A stretch of 64,000 nucleotides of DNA from Diploptera punctata (GCA_030220185.1 JASPKZ010010274.1:597689-661688); one strand, 5' to 3'; numbered from the stretch's first letter, positions 45,570-56,722 are shown. Numbers and translations are program-made. Notes: generated by a model from the letters alone, not told the origin.

Positions 45570-45748
45570 CATAAGGTGGACCCGTTAGACGCTCGCCTTT
45601 CTTTGCTGAGGTCTCGAGATTGAATCTCGGTCACTGCATGGGGGTATCGTTACAGACAAAACGTAGCCCGGGCAGGGTTTTCTCGGGGTTTCTTCCGTTT
45701 TCCCTCCATACTTATCAAATTCGTTTAATTTTGTATACCGCCCATATA
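45570..45748 (+). mobile_element. SINE-B, 5' part, interrupted by a Tc1 element
   Basis: GTGGACCCGTTAGACGCTCG, GAGATTGAATCTCGGTCAC, ACAAAACGTAGCCCGGGCAG and TTTCTCGGGGTTTCTTCC match SINE-B. The family sequence resumes after the transposon at 47294 (TAACAATGGCGCTATAAAAT, TTTTATCTCATATCATTCC, AATTGAGGATAT) to about 47370. The transposon duplicated the TA. Confidence 0.72.
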
Positions 45749-47293
45749 CACTGCTCAAAACAATTAGAGGAACACTTGTAATAAATTGAATAAGTACTAG
45801 TTTTTTAAAGCTGTGATGCTGAGAGTTGGACAATATGTAAATTGAATTATTAATTTTATCATTGGATACAACTTTTAAAGATCCATGGCCTACATACAGA
45901 GAAATTACCTCAAATAACAAATATAGAGATTTTTTTTATTTTGGAAGGCACTGGCCACTTCTAATTGGTAAGCTTCCTGGTGTTGCTATAGTGACGAATG
46001 TTGATTATTGCCTTGTTTATTGAAGTCTCTGACAAAATGAGGCATTTAAATGAGTTTGAAGTGTATCATGCTCTACATCTTTTACGACAAGGTCAATCTC
46101 TGCGACAAGTGGCTAGAGAGCTTGGGGTTTCTCCTTCCGTGGTGTCCAGGTTACGCAACAGGCACAGAGAGACAGGTCAGTATTGTAGAAGACGTGGCCA
46201 GGGCCGTAAATTTAAAACAAGCCCCCAGGGTGACAGATACGTTGTTCTTTCTGCTCTTCGACCGCGTACAAAAATTGCAAAAGACCTGCAGAATGACTTT
46301 CATATGGCTTCAGGATCCGGGTTTCAGACCAAACCATAAGGAACAGATTAAGGAAAGAGAATATTCGTCCAAAAAGGCCCGTTAAAAAAACACGCTTAAC
46401 AAATGGGCATAAGGCAGTAAGACGTACGTATGCTGAAAACATGGTGATTGGAACCTGAACCAGTGGGAGTCTGTGCTCTTCTCGGACGAATCCAGGTATC
46501 GTCTTACACGTTGTGATGGTCGATTGAGGGTGTGGGGACGGCCAGGAGAAAGATTTTCTGCAGAGGCTGTACAGGAAATTGATAGATTCGGAGGAGGTTC
46601 CATAATGGTGTGGGCCGGAGTTATGTACAACAATCGTACGGACCTTGTACTTGTTCCCCAGCGACTGAATGCCGCCCGGTATATCGAGCACGTTCTGGAA
46701 GAGCATGTAGTACCTGCTGCCATTGGAGTAGGCCCTGGATTTCTGTTTATGCAGGATAATGCCACGGCACATTCTGCGGCTGTCACCACGGATTTCCTGA
46801 GGAGGAATGAAATTGAGGTAATGGAGTGGCCAGCGGTCAGCCCAGACCTCTACCCTATTGAACACTTGTGGGATCTTCTAGACAGGAAGGTCAGGAACGA
46901 CATCAAACTCCACAAACTCTGCAGCAACTTGGAGATGCTCTGAAGGAGGAATGGGAGAATATCCCGCAAGAGGAAATCCAGAATCTTATTGGGAGCATGC
47001 CACGAAGGTGCCAAACTGTCATCGAATGTCGTGGAGGCCATACACGATACTAACTCTATATAACGAGTGTTTAACTTTGAAAAATAAGCACAAGATTCAA
47101 TTGCTTACATACCGGAATTATTTGAAAAGTTAATTGTCAGCGTTATTCATTGTTTTTGCTGACATGAGCAATAAATAAATAAATAAATAAATAACCACAA
47201 ATAATGTACTTTATTAATTTCATGTTTGTACCTTTATCCAATGAAAAAATATTTGCATATTTCATAGTGTTCCTCTAATTGTTTTGAGCAGTG
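45749..47293 (+). mobile_element. Tc1-like DNA transposon (DD34E), 1545 bp
   Basis: Perfect 28 bp terminal inverted repeats at 45749-45776 and 47266-47293 (start CACTGCTCAAAACAATTAG), with TA on both flanks (45747-45748 and 47294-47295). One transposase remnant on the plus strand. An internal (AAAT)n lies at about 47169-47195. Size, ends and target site are typical of Tc1 elements. Inserted into a SINE-B copy. Exact identity of the ends suggests a fairly recent arrival, yet the gene is broken. Confidence 0.95.
46037..47052 (+). pseudogene. Tc1-like transposase, three frameshifts
   Basis: Cut-and-paste transposase that binds the terminal repeats and joins the element to TA. I place the start at the ATG at 46037 (MRHLNEFEVYHALHLLRQG), not the upstream in-frame ATG at 45998. 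A helix-turn-helix block (SLRQVARELGVSPSVVSRL) is followed by a second DNA-binding region with GRKFKTSPQGDRY. Catalytic residues are visible: LFSDES (Asp 1), MQDNATAH (Asp 2) and YPIEHLWD (Glu), with 34 residues between Asp 2 and Glu. Frames change near 46320, near 46450 and near 46920, and the protein ends GGHTRY. The usual LNPIEHLW motif reads LYPIEHLW. The long minus-strand frames are shadows. Confidence 0.9.
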
Positions 47294-47370
47294 TAACAAT
47301 GGCGCTATAAAATATAGAGGTTTTATCTCATATCATTCCTCGACCCAAATTTGAATTTGATATGAATTGA

Positions 47371-48700
47371 GGATATTATTTTTATATACACAGAAACGGG
47401 CTGGTGTTAATATGGGAACTTATGGGTAAATATCGAAACTCTTTAGGTATTTATCATGTAAATATATCTGTCCATGATATCATACATTCATTTCTTAAAG
47501 AAATACATGTTTTCAAAACACCAAACATACAGCAAAATGAACGGGAACGCGTATGAATTAAATTTAATAGGCACGTTCTAAATTACACATAAACGAAAAT
47601 TGAACATTTTCAACAAATCGAAAGTAAACGAACTCACAATACATGCTAAGTTGTATGTCTTCCAAATTTCACATCAAACAATAATATAAATTATTTGTTT
47701 TCAATAAAGTTGAATGTTCAGCTAAAATAAATCCAGTTTCTGAACATTAAAAGGAAAATATAATTAAACGAGGGTTACAATATTCATTCAATTACAAAAA
47801 AACATCGCAATGTAATCATTAATCAATAAATCTGCTTCGCATCCAGAGCACTAAATGTGAATTGAAAACATTCAATCCACAGTTGTCCTGGACTTGACGA
47901 AAACTTCTCGAAGCAAAATATGCTCTCAACGTCTTCCTCGGATCGTCTCTCTCCTACATTTTCAGACTAGTTGGATTCAACAAAAGAAATTGTATATCTT
48001 CTATGTCATTATCTTCACCATAAACGTCTTCTCAAGAAGTTGTACTTATGTATCGAGTGAGGAAGAAGGAAAGTAATGGACGAATGATTTTCTCTCGCCA
48101 TAACAATACTATCAAGATACAAGATATCTGTTATGCGTATAGTGTCCATCTAAAATAAATAACACTGGCAAGTGACCGTTGTTTTAACATGTTTGATAAA
48201 ATGGCCTAACCGTTAGTTTTCCAAAAACACTGAAAAGTGGCATTCCCTGATAGATCCAGGGTGAAGCAGTTTTCATTAGTTCATTGCTCCAGTTAGGCCC
48301 AGAGAAAATCAGTATTGGCGATCAGTATGACAACTGATATTAATGATCCTGCACAATTAAATACCTAATCTGACGTTTTCTTTTAACCCGTACATCTTCG
48401 GGCATCTCACGCCCACACGTTTCGATGCAACTTCTTCTACTGAAACAACTTTCTAAGAACATAATCTGTCATAAGTTGATTTTGTGATTTAAAATGGCTT
48501 ATAACTTCCATAAAATCCATTTCTTCTTGTGAATTTTATGGTTTTAGCCATGTGATATTGATTCCATGGCGTTCTTTTAGTTTTAGAAGTTGGTAGTTGC
48601 TATGTTCTTGGCATCAGAGATCTCCATCTTCCTTATAGAATTCATAATATGAAGGAAAGAAATGGGTATTTATAAAAACAAAAATTATTCAATCTCTATC
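47371..48700. other. No gene recognised
   Basis: AT-rich; a few short frames, none with known motifs. Confidence 0.45.
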
Positions 48701-48704
48701 TATT

Positions 48705-48800
48705 TAATTTATTTAATTTCATTTATTTAATTTAGCCTGATGAAGTTAAGACTTTGTGCCCTTCTACTCCACTCACCAGAACAAATATACATTACATCAG
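48705..48800 (-). repeat. CR1/L2-like LINE 3' end
   Basis: Minus-strand order GGAGTAGAAGGGCACAAAGTC, TTAACTTCATCAGGCTAAAT matches the LINE 3' end. The GGCC hairpin has decayed to GGGCAC/AAAGTC. Ends at the TTTATTTAATTTA tract. Confidence 0.65.
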
Positions 48801-48987
48801 AATATAACAATCATAATTAACTCTCTACAGGGTGCTTTAAAATTCTCCTTACAAACTTCTAGGACTTGTAAAGATGACTGAGTTGATAATATTCAGAATT
48901 GGAAACCACGACCGGAAACATACCATTTCCTTGCTACAGCCATTTGAAAACATGTTTTTGACGCGACCACTTTTACAAGTAATTTAT

Positions 48988-49197
48988 TATCAGGAGTGCC
49001 ACAGTACATTACTTGTGTTACAATTCAACTCATTAATAACCAGATAAGAACAGTTAAGTCTCGTACACTGCGATGGGCAGGACATGTTGCACTATCAGGA
49101 GTGCCACAGTACATTACTTGTGTTACAATTCAACTCATTAATAACCAGATAAGAACAGTTAAGTCTCGTACACTGCGATGGGCAGGACATGTTGCAC
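48988..49197. repeat. 105 bp tandem duplication across a LINE junction
   Basis: Two copies (48988-49092 and 49093-49197) of a unit beginning near ATCAGGAGTGCC and ending GGACATGTTGC. Each holds part of the host element, the target site TAATAACCAGATAA and the first bases of the LINE tail, so duplication came after the LINE insertion. 105 is divisible by three, which keeps the LINE frame open. Confidence 0.93.
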
Positions 49198-49427
49198 GTA
49201 TGGGGAATGAAAGACGTGCATGGAAACTTCTTGTAGGAAAGCCAGAAGGAAAACGCCCAGTTGGTAGACCAAGAATGAGGTGGGAGAACAACATTAACTA
49301 TGATTTGAGGGAAGTAGATTATACAGGGAATGATTGGAAAGCATTAGCTCAGGATAGGGATGTATGGAGAGCTTATGTCCGCGCGGCCATGAACCTACGG
49401 GTTCGATAGTGCCAGTGAGTAAGTAAG
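49153..49427 (+). mobile_element. RTE-like LINE 3' tail with 14 bp TSD
   Basis: From GAACAGTTAAGTCTCGTACA to GTGCCAGTGAGTAAGTAAG. Encodes LRWAGHVARMGNERRAWKLL, GKRPVGRPRMRWENN and DRDVWRAYVRAAMNLRVR, uninterrupted. TAATAACCAGATAA lies on both sides (49139-49152 and 49428-49441). Open reading and exact flanks indicate youth. The function of this post-RT domain is not established; it is a constant part of RTE-like LINE proteins. Confidence 0.93.
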
Positions 49428-49749
49428 TAATAACCAGATAAACATAATGAAAACTGAATCATGACTTTGCTAATAATCCCCGGATACACCTCCACAATCA
49501 ATTTTTGCAGTTTTCAAAATTTCGAAAAATTTTGACATTTTTTTGAAAAAACACCAAGTCTTCTAATACTCGATAGGGATATTTACGTCTTCATACACGT
49601 GACATACATTCAAGTAATGCTTGTTTTCAAACGGCTGTAGTTCGGAAACGGTATGTTTCCGGACATGGTTTCCAATTATAAATTTTATCAGCACAGTCCC
49701 CTCTACAAGTCCTAAAAGTTTGTAGGGGAATTTTGGACCATCCTGTATA

Positions 49750-50071
49750 TGTCGCAATTTGCCATTTTTAAAGTAACCTAAAAAATCCAATAAACAAATT
49801 GTTTAATAACGTACTAACAACACGTGAATTTGGAATTTGTATTTTCGATAACATTTAGAATTCAGAATACCAATTTAGTTTCACATTTACTGAAATAAAA
49901 AATACACCTCGTAAATTGTTTCAAGAATCATTCTTTCACAAGTCTCTGAACCCAATGGTAATTGGAAATTTATTAACAGCTCGTCTGAATAAATTAACGG
50001 CTTAGCTGGTAGTTGTAATCCATATTTTCTAAATTATTTAGATTTTAATATTACCACCGCAGCTTCTATAT
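49750..50071. other. No gene recognised
   Basis: AT-rich flank of the LINE insertion. Confidence 0.45.
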
Positions 50072-50086
50072 ATATATATAATTCAA

Positions 50087-51172
50087 GAAGAACAATGTGG
50101 ATTTAGAAAAGGGAGGAGCACTATAGATGCAATATTTACCCTGCAACAAATTATGGAAAAAAGGAGAGAATTTAATCTCCCACTGTACATACTATTTATA
50201 GATTATGAAAAGGCATATGATAATGTAAACCGAGATAAACTTTGGCAGATACTGCATGAAGAACATATACACTCACATGTAATACGAGCCATACAAAGCT
50301 TATATCAAAATTCTAAAATCAAAATTAAATTACCAGATGGAGAAATAACAGAACACGTAAACACAAGCAAAGGTGTTCGACAAGGATGTGGACTATCTCC
50401 ACTCTTATTTAATATATATATTAACAGAATAGTGCAAGAATGGAAACAAACAGTAAACAGTGGAATTTCAATAACTAGGAATAAAATAATTCAAACAATA
50501 TTATATGCTGATGATCAAATAATATTATCAGATTCCGAAGATAGCTTACAAATAGCAGCATATCAATTATTCAAAATTGCCAGCAAATATAATATGAAAA
50601 TTTCCACATCAAAATCCAAAACAATGGCAATGTGTGGAAAAAACATACAACGGGTGAAAATTGAGATTGATGGAAAAATTATAGAACAAGTGTCAGATTT
50701 CTCTTACTTAGGAAGTGTATTTGCAGAGTATAAGAGTGACATTGATTCAAAATTACAAAAATATAATAAAATGAATGGGGTAATACGAAGACATTTTGGT
50801 AAACAGATGAGGACAGAGACAAAACTAAGATTACATAACGTCACATCAAAAGCTGCTCTAAAATACGGAAGTGAAATTTGGATTTTAAATAAAAGAAACT
50901 CTCATAAACTTCAAGTAAGCCAAATGCGCTTCTTACGATCATTGTTAGGAGTTAATAGACTGGATCACCAAAGGAACACTACTATCAGAGGAAAACTTGG
51001 AGTAGCAAGTTTAAACGAAGAGATCCAAAAATACCAACAAGAATGGAAAAATCATCTGAGAAGAATGGCAAGAAATAGACTTCCAAAATTGGCATTCCAA
51101 TATACCCCAACTGGACATAGGGACCAAGGAAGACCAAAACATCGGTGGAAAGATCAAGACCATCTTCTCTAG
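50087..51172 (+). CDS. LINE reverse transcriptase, N-terminally truncated ORF
   Basis: 361 codons open, although the first ATG is at 50153. RT blocks in order: EEQCGFRKGRSTIDAIF, LFIDYEKAYDNV, GVRQGCGLSPLLFNIYI, an intact LYADDQIILSDSE active site (about 50500), ISTSKSKTMAM, VSDFSYLGSVF, then the post-RT region ALKYGSEIWIL, MRFLRSLLGVNRLD, WKNHLRRMARNRLPKLAFQYTP and GRPKHRWKDQ. The endonuclease and the finger subdomain are missing, so it cannot act alone. Strong RT match; the clade is RTE-like or close to it, judged by the tail only. Not expected to be expressed as a host gene. Confidence 0.88.
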   Translation, partial: EEQCGFRKGRSTIDAIFTLQQIMEKRREFNLPLYILFIDYEKAYDNVNRDKLWQILHEEHIHSHVIRAIQSLYQNSKIKIKLPDGEITEHVNTSKGVRQGCGLSPLLFNIYINRIVQEWKQTVNSGISITRNKIIQTILYADDQIILSDSEDSLQIAAYQLFKIASKYNMKISTSKSKTMAMCGKNIQRVKIEIDGKIIEQVSDFSYLGSVFAEYKSDIDSKLQKYNKMNGVIRRHFGKQMRTETKLRLHNVTSKAALKYGSEIWILNKRNSHKLQVSQMRFLRSLLGVNRLDHQRNTTIRGKLGVASLNEEIQKYQQEWKNHLRRMARNRLPKLAFQYTPTGHRDQGRPKHRWKDQDHLL

Positions 51173-51224
51173 GTTTACCGTACAGGCCACATGGCCTAAA
51201 ACGAATTTGTTCATGATGATGATG
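50087..51224 (+). mobile_element. 5'-truncated LINE with 15 bp TSD
   Basis: Bounded by ATATATATAATTCAA at 50072-50086 and 51225-51239. It begins inside the RT and ends with a short (GAT)n tract after GAATTTGTTCATGATG. The reading frame is open from the first base of the insertion to the stop at 51170-51172. The cleanest LINE in the window, and thus likely one of the youngest insertions. The same family gave the tail at 6088. Confidence 0.93.
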
Positions 51225-51329
51225 ATATATATAATTCAATGCCAGGGTCACCTTCGAGACATCGCGAACATTTAAAACAAAACACACCATTAAGTAGTAC
51301 ATTCATTACTGAACCAGGCGATATGTTGT

Positions 51330-51511
51330 GGATTATTGTGATTGCCAGATGGTGTTTGGTGACGATTTGGGCCTTTAAATATCCTCATACTCATCTTTCA
51401 TGTGAGAAAACAGAAAACCCCTCACCTATAAGAAACTGTCCCGTCTGGGGATTGAAACAGGGGCTGCTGCTTCTGAGACAACGACGTTACCACTAGACCA
51501 TAGCGGTGGAT
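51330..51511 (-). repeat. SINE-A, diverged 5' half
   Basis: GGTGACGATTTGGGCCTTTA, CATGTGAGAAAACAGAAAACCC, AACTGTCCCGTCTGGGGATTG and CCATAGCGGTGGA occur in reversed SINE-A order; the A and B boxes are decayed. Confidence 0.65.
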
Positions 51512-51514
51512 ATA

Positions 51515-51955
51515 AATTACTTTAATTTGTACGATGTAGTTGATATAACTGTACACCCCAAGGTAAGAGAAGAGGTTGTAAGACAGAGTTCGGAAGGACT
51601 GTACTTGATTCGTTCACCCGAGGCTGAAAACTAGCAACAAAAGGGAGAGAGAAAGAAGTGGCTCGATAGATGGAGACGTACAGCCTGTGGCACTTTTTCT
51701 GTACCAAAACACAGCAACAAAATAACCGCAAAAGAGGAGAAACAAGCGACATAAGGCAGGGAAACCCGGGAAATATTGATCTGAGTGCGCCAACTCGAAC
51801 TCTTCATACAAACTTGTATTTTCGGAACAGATGGACACACATACATCATCACTAGGACTGCTTCTTCTGCCGTCTATTCAACTTCGTATATCATCAAGCA
51901 CTCCATAAAAAATATTATTTATTAAAAGTTCTCACTTCGAAAATTAACTAAATAA
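51515..51955. other. No gene recognised
   Basis: Several overlapping short frames on the minus strand with no known motif. Confidence 0.4.
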
Positions 51956-51959
51956 CTAC

Positions 51960-52400
51960 TAATTAACTATTAAAATCGGATGTTCATGACCGCGCGGATA
52001 TAAGCTCTCTGTACATCCATACCCAGAACTCTTTTCCAATATTATACCTCTTTCAACTCAGGGTTAATATTATACTCACATCTCATTCTTGACCTATATT
52101 CTGGGCACTTTCCCTCTGTTGTTCCCACGGGAGGTTTCTATGCTACTTTTTTATTCCTCTTCTTTTATCGCATGTTTTGCTCGTGGTTGTTTATGTTACC
52201 TAAACATGTTTATAATATATTATTTTCCATACAGTTCTTATAGCTCTATGGTGTGTAATTTTTCCCATTCACCTGTCTGTTCGTCTCTTTTGTGTTAAAC
52301 AATTTTCTTAAATATTTTACTCCGAATTTCTTGTAATCTTTACTCCTCTCTTGAAGTAAGAGATATTATTTCGCATCTATTTTATATAACTGGAATAATA
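51960..52400 (-). repeat. RTE-like LINE 3' tail, old
   Basis: Reverse order: GACCGCGCGGATATAAGCTC, CATCCATACCCAGAACTCTT, CTTTCAACTCAGGGTTAATAT, CACATCTCATTCTTGACC, CCCATTCACCTGTCTGTTCGTC and CTCTTGAAGTAAGAG. It therefore reaches further 5' than most tails (into the EEQTGEW block). Strongly mutated. Confidence 0.75.
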
Positions 52401-52424
52401 GCTGTTACATACAAGACATGAAAA

Positions 52425-52525
52425 GAAAAATAAATGCCTGAGTCGAGATTTCAACTGAGTTTCTAACTTAGTACGTTTAGCGCTCTAACCATCTGAGATA
52501 CTCAGGAATCATAGCACAAACATTT
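52425..52525 (-). repeat. tRNA-derived SINE-C head
   Basis: The minus strand reads TATCTCAGATGGTTAGAGCGC (A box) and CAGTTGAAATCTCGACTC (decayed B box), followed by CATTTATTTTTCTTTTCATGTC. It parallels 21312-21410 in the other orientation. Confidence 0.6.
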
Positions 52526-52720
52526 ATTTTGTATATATATATATATATATTCTCAATTTACGCGAGAGGCAGTGGGATATCGTTCCAACTGTCATATAGT
52601 GGCCCCTATAATAAATAAGCAATTATAAAGAGAACATTTATTTTATAGGAGTAACGCTTGCATATTTAATTGTTATAACAAATATTTTGACATTTAGCGT
52701 CAATTACATATATATATAGA

Positions 52721-55462
52721 AGGAGGATCCTATCCGCTATTCGAGATATTACGTTGTGATAGGGTATCATACATAATTCTAAAGGGTAAACAACGTGATT
52801 TTATAATTGTAAATGTACATGCCCCCACAGAAGATAAAGATGACAAGATCAAGGATGAGTTCTATGAAGAATTAAAATGCTTATTTGATAGCCTTTCACG
52901 ATATCATATGAAAATTGTCTTAGGAGATTTTAATGCAAAAGTGGGGCGGGAAGAATATATTCAAACCAACAATAGGCAAATTCAGTCTTCATGAAGATAG
53001 TAACGGCAATGGGGTTAGATTAGTCACATTTGCCACATCGAAGAATCTCATTGTTAAGAGCACAACCTTTCAGCATAAGGATATTCATAAATACACCTGT
53101 ACATCCCCAGATGGAGAAACTCGGAACCAGATAGATTATGTATTAGTGGAAAAAACGCTGGCAGAGTAGCATCATCGATGTTAAATCAGTTAGAGGGACA
53201 GACTGCAATTCGGATCATCATCTGGTCAGAGTGAAAATCAGACAACGGCTATCGCTTATGAGAGGAACAAACGCTAAAGATGATTCTGTAAAATTTGAAT
53301 TAAAAAACTTGAAAAATGATGAAATGCGACAAGAATACCACCAAATCAAAATTACTAATAGATTTAGAGTACTGGAATCTTCCGATGACAATGTGGCAAA
53401 TGAAGAAGAAACTGATATAAATAAAGAATGGGAGGCTATAAGAGATACTATTAAATTGTCAGCATCAGAAAGCATTGGTTTGTTTAAAAAAAGAGGCAAA
53501 ACAAGAAATGGTTTGATGAGGAATGTGCCGACATTTTAAAGAAAAGAAAGCTAGCAAAATGAAATGGTTACACGAGAAAAATGAGGTAAGTTTAGAGCAA
53601 TTGGGTAGTATTAGACGGGAAACCACCAAGCTACTAAAGAGTAAAAAGAGGGAATATTTGAGAGAAAAGATTAATGATCTTGAAATGAATGCAAAAAATA
53701 GAAACATTAGAGAATTATATCAGAGAATTAGTATAGAGAAGAAAGGGTTCAGGCTAGAACAAACATAATTCGGAATGAAAATGGGGATATGATTGCAGAT
53801 TCCAGGAGTATATTAAATAGATGGAAAAGTTACTTTAATCAGCTATTAAATGTACATACAGAACAGGACATTGAGGAGGATAATTTACAGACGGCAGAAA
53901 TGCTAGTCACAGAGCCAAGTGCATTAGAGGTTGAAATGGCGATTGAAAATTGAAGATGTATAAAGCATCAGGTTCAGATGAGATCACAGCAGAACTGATA
54001 AAATCAGGGGGAGAAAAATTGATGGAGAAGATACGCTGGTTGCTTAGTATGATTTGGGAAAAAGAAGCTCTTCCAGATGAATGGAAGGAATCAATTATCA
54101 TACCAATTTATAAGAAAGGAGGTAAAACTGATTGCAACAACTATAGGGGCATCTCATTACTTTCAACTTCGTACAAAATTCTAACAAATATATTAGTAAG
54201 CAGACTTACTCCCTATATTGATGACATTCTAGGAGATCATCAATGTGCATTTAGAAGAAACAGGTCTACAACAGATCAGATTTTCAGTATAAGACAGATT
54301 TTAGAGAAGAAAGGGAAATATAATGGTACTGTACATCAACTGTATGTAGACTTCAAAAAAGCATATGATTCAATTAAGAGGGAGAAGTTATATAGTATCC
54401 TGCTGGAGTTCGGAATTCCTAAAAAGTTAGTTAGACTTATACGAATGTGTCTAAATGGCACAAAGAGTAGGGTGTGTGTAGGCAAACAGTTTTCGGACAC
54501 TTTTGAAATCCAGAATGGGTTGAAGCAAGGAGGTGCACTATCTCCTCTACTATTTAATTTTGTACTAGAGCATGCCATTAAATCTTTAGAGAATGAGGAA
54601 GGCTTACAACTCAATGGTATTAATAAGCTGTTAGTTTATCCTGATGATGTGTAGTATTGTTGGCCGATAGCGAGGAGATACTAAAGGACAACACGCACAC
54701 ACTATTGAGTAACACTAAGAAATTAGGATTGGAAGTAAATATCAATAAAACTAAATATATGGTTACATGTAGAAATTCATTAAATAATGGAAATGGACAG
54801 CTAATGACAAATGAGGGAAATTTTGAGGAAGTGGCTGAATTCAAATACCTAGGAACAATAATCACAAATAGGAATGAGATGCACAAAGAAATTAAACATA
54901 GGCTCAATTCTGGAAATGCATGCTATTATGCATTGCAGAGACTCTTGATGTCCCAACTCCTTTCAAAAAACGTTTAAACTGAAAATATATAAAACTATTA
55001 TTCTACCAGTTATATTATATGGGTGCGAAACATGGACTCTTACTTTAAGAAGAGGAAAGGAGATTACGAGTATTTGAGAATAAAGTACTTAGGAAAATTT
55101 TTGGACCAAAGAGAGATGAACAGACAGGTGAATGGAGAAGACGACTTAACAATGAACTACATGGTCTTTATAGGAAGCCAGATATAATAAGAACAGTTAA
55201 GTCTCGTAGACTGCGATGTGCAGGACATGTGGCACGTATGGGGAATGAAAGACGTGCATGGAAGCTTCTTGTAGGAAAACCAGAGGGAAAACGCCCAGTT
55301 GGTAGACCATGTATGAGGTGGGAGAATAACATTAACTATGATTTGGAGGGAAGTAGATTATACAGGGAATGATTGGAAAGCATTAGCTCAGGATAGGGAT
55401 GTATGGAGAGCTTATGTCCGTGCGGGCCATGAACCTATGGGTTCGATAGTGCCAGTGAGTAA
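52721..55462 (+). pseudogene. RTE-like LINE, longest copy, broken
   Basis: Endonuclease at 52730-53230: IIVNVHAPTEDKDD, VLGDFNAKVG, NQIDYVLV and SDHHLVRVKIRQR. Linker, coiled-coil-like and charged, at 53231-53760. RT at 53950-54975: ASGSDEITAEL, SIIIPIYKKGG, NNYRGISLL, DHQCAFRRNRSTTDQIF, LYVDFKKAYDSI, NGLKQGGALSPLLFNF, then YPDDV at the active site where YADDV is expected, a frame change, LLADSEE, VNINKTKYM and EFKYLGT. The post-RT tail at 55010-55460 has YGCETWTL, EIFGPKRDEQTGEW, AGHVARMGNERRAWKLL and the GTGCCAGTGAGTAAGTA end that is found in at least nine other places in this window. The endonuclease N-terminus is missing. Master-type sequence for the short tails, but not itself active. 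Confidence 0.87.
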
Positions 55463-55464
55463 GT

Positions 55465-55815
55465 ATATATTATATACATAGGTCCATAGTTCAACATATT
55501 TGAGAGGAGTCGATTACAAGCGTCCTTGAAATGGGTAAGAGCATGCTTTTTCAGAGTTAAGCCTCTGATTTATTTATTTCTGCCCTTCATTCCTGTTTGT
55601 GATAATTGTTGTTGGATATCTGAATTTTGCCACTTCTTCAAAATTACCTTATTTGCTCGAAGAGGTGATATCGGCCCGTTTTCCAACACGTTTATTCACA
55701 TTTCGATCATATATTTACTTCCCTTCATTTTCCCTGCGCATAACAACACTTATAATATTATATGCTTCATAATTGACAAATATAAAGTTCGCGTATTTCA
55801 TATTCGTTAGCCTTC
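55465..55815. other. No gene recognised
   Basis: An open frame at 55526-55810 lacks known motifs. Confidence 0.4.
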
Positions 55816-55819
55816 ATTT

Positions 55820-56400
55820 CAGGCCTTATCATGGCTACGCCTAAAGACAGAAGAACTTTACATTCACATACCTTACTATTCCAAATTCTGCACACATATT
55901 TACCAACTTATTTAACAACACGTTTTCAACATTTATCGGCTCATCACAATTTAGGAACAAGGTCACAAGACTCTTCTTTACTTTTGATACCACAACACAG
56001 GACCTGTCTGTACTCTGAATCTTACACAATATCTATGGCTAGAGCATGGAACTCACTTCCCAGTCATGTCAGGGACTGTCAATCGCTAGCATTATTTAAA
56101 TCCAAATTAACTGATATCTTAAGTTCGACACAATGAAAACATTAACTACATAACAACTATATAGAGCATTCTATTAATAATCATGTAGGAAGCTACTTAC
56201 TTTATTTTATATAATTTTAATTTTATTATATTCTATGTTTTTGTTAGCATTAGTTAGTATTAGATCCATCATCATTGTATTTTGTTTAGTCTGTATTTTA
56301 ATATCTTAAAATTGTAATATGTACGTAATTTTTGTATAATTTTACTATTCGCTGGTTGAGTGGAAGAGAAGGCCTTATGGCCTTAACTCTGCCAGCTAAA
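55820..56400 (+). pseudogene. CR1/L2-like LINE C-terminus and 3' end
   Basis: Open frame 55831-56136 reads PKDRRTLHSHTLLFQILHTYLPTYLTTRFQHLSAHHNLGTRS, then ARAWNSLPSHVRDC to a stop. The 3' UTR ends with the best hairpin copy: GCTGG...AAGGCC-TTAT-GGCCTT...CCAGC, then TAAAATAAAT and (ATT)n. 5' truncated just upstream. The open frame suggests a young copy. Confidence 0.85.
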
Positions 56401-56402
56401 AT

Positions 56403-56405
56403 AAA

Positions 56406-56452
<47 letters not shown>
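56403..56452. repeat. (ATT)n microsatellite at LINE 3' end
   Basis: About 16 ATT units directly continuing the LINE tail AAATAAATC. Confidence 0.95.
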
Positions 56453-56656
56453 GTTCGGGTAAGGCTAATTTGGTGTTTTCTATCAGTTGTTAGAGTTTTC
56501 CCAAAAGTTGGCTTTAATATTGTAACCATAAATGTATGCTTAATAACTATCTTCAAACTTTATATATTGTTAATATGGCGTTTCTAGGTTATTTATCTCC
56601 CAACTTCTCATTTAATTATCAGGTATCTTCCTACCTTCTTCGGAGAAAGAAGGGCG

Positions 56657-56722
56657 CGCGCACACGCATACACACCCACCACACACCACACACCACACAC
56701 ACACACCACACACACACACACA

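Larger units (their letters stand above)
48828..49745. mobile_element. Long-inverted-repeat DNA element, split by a LINE tail
   Basis: Ends CAGGGTGCTTTAAAATT (48828) and, complemented, CAGGATGGTCCAAAATT (49745); TA on both sides. The arms match for about 125 bp with gaps: ACAAACTT(C/T)TAGGACTTGTA, AATTGGAAACCA, CCGGAAACATACC, ACAGCC.TTTGAAAAC. A LINE tail (49153-49427) and a 105 bp duplication lie inside. No transposase. The arms also match 59473 and 61105. Probably a non-autonomous Tc1/mariner-type element. Confidence 0.82.

Noticed and set aside
46212..46865. 217-codon minus-strand open frame
   Set aside because: It lies exactly opposite the Tc1 transposase, whose plus-strand frames carry the catalytic motifs. 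It is a shadow.
55526..55810. 94-codon open frame with a cysteine-rich start
   Set aside because: No recognisable domain, and it lies between two LINE fragments in AT-rich DNA. It may be chance.
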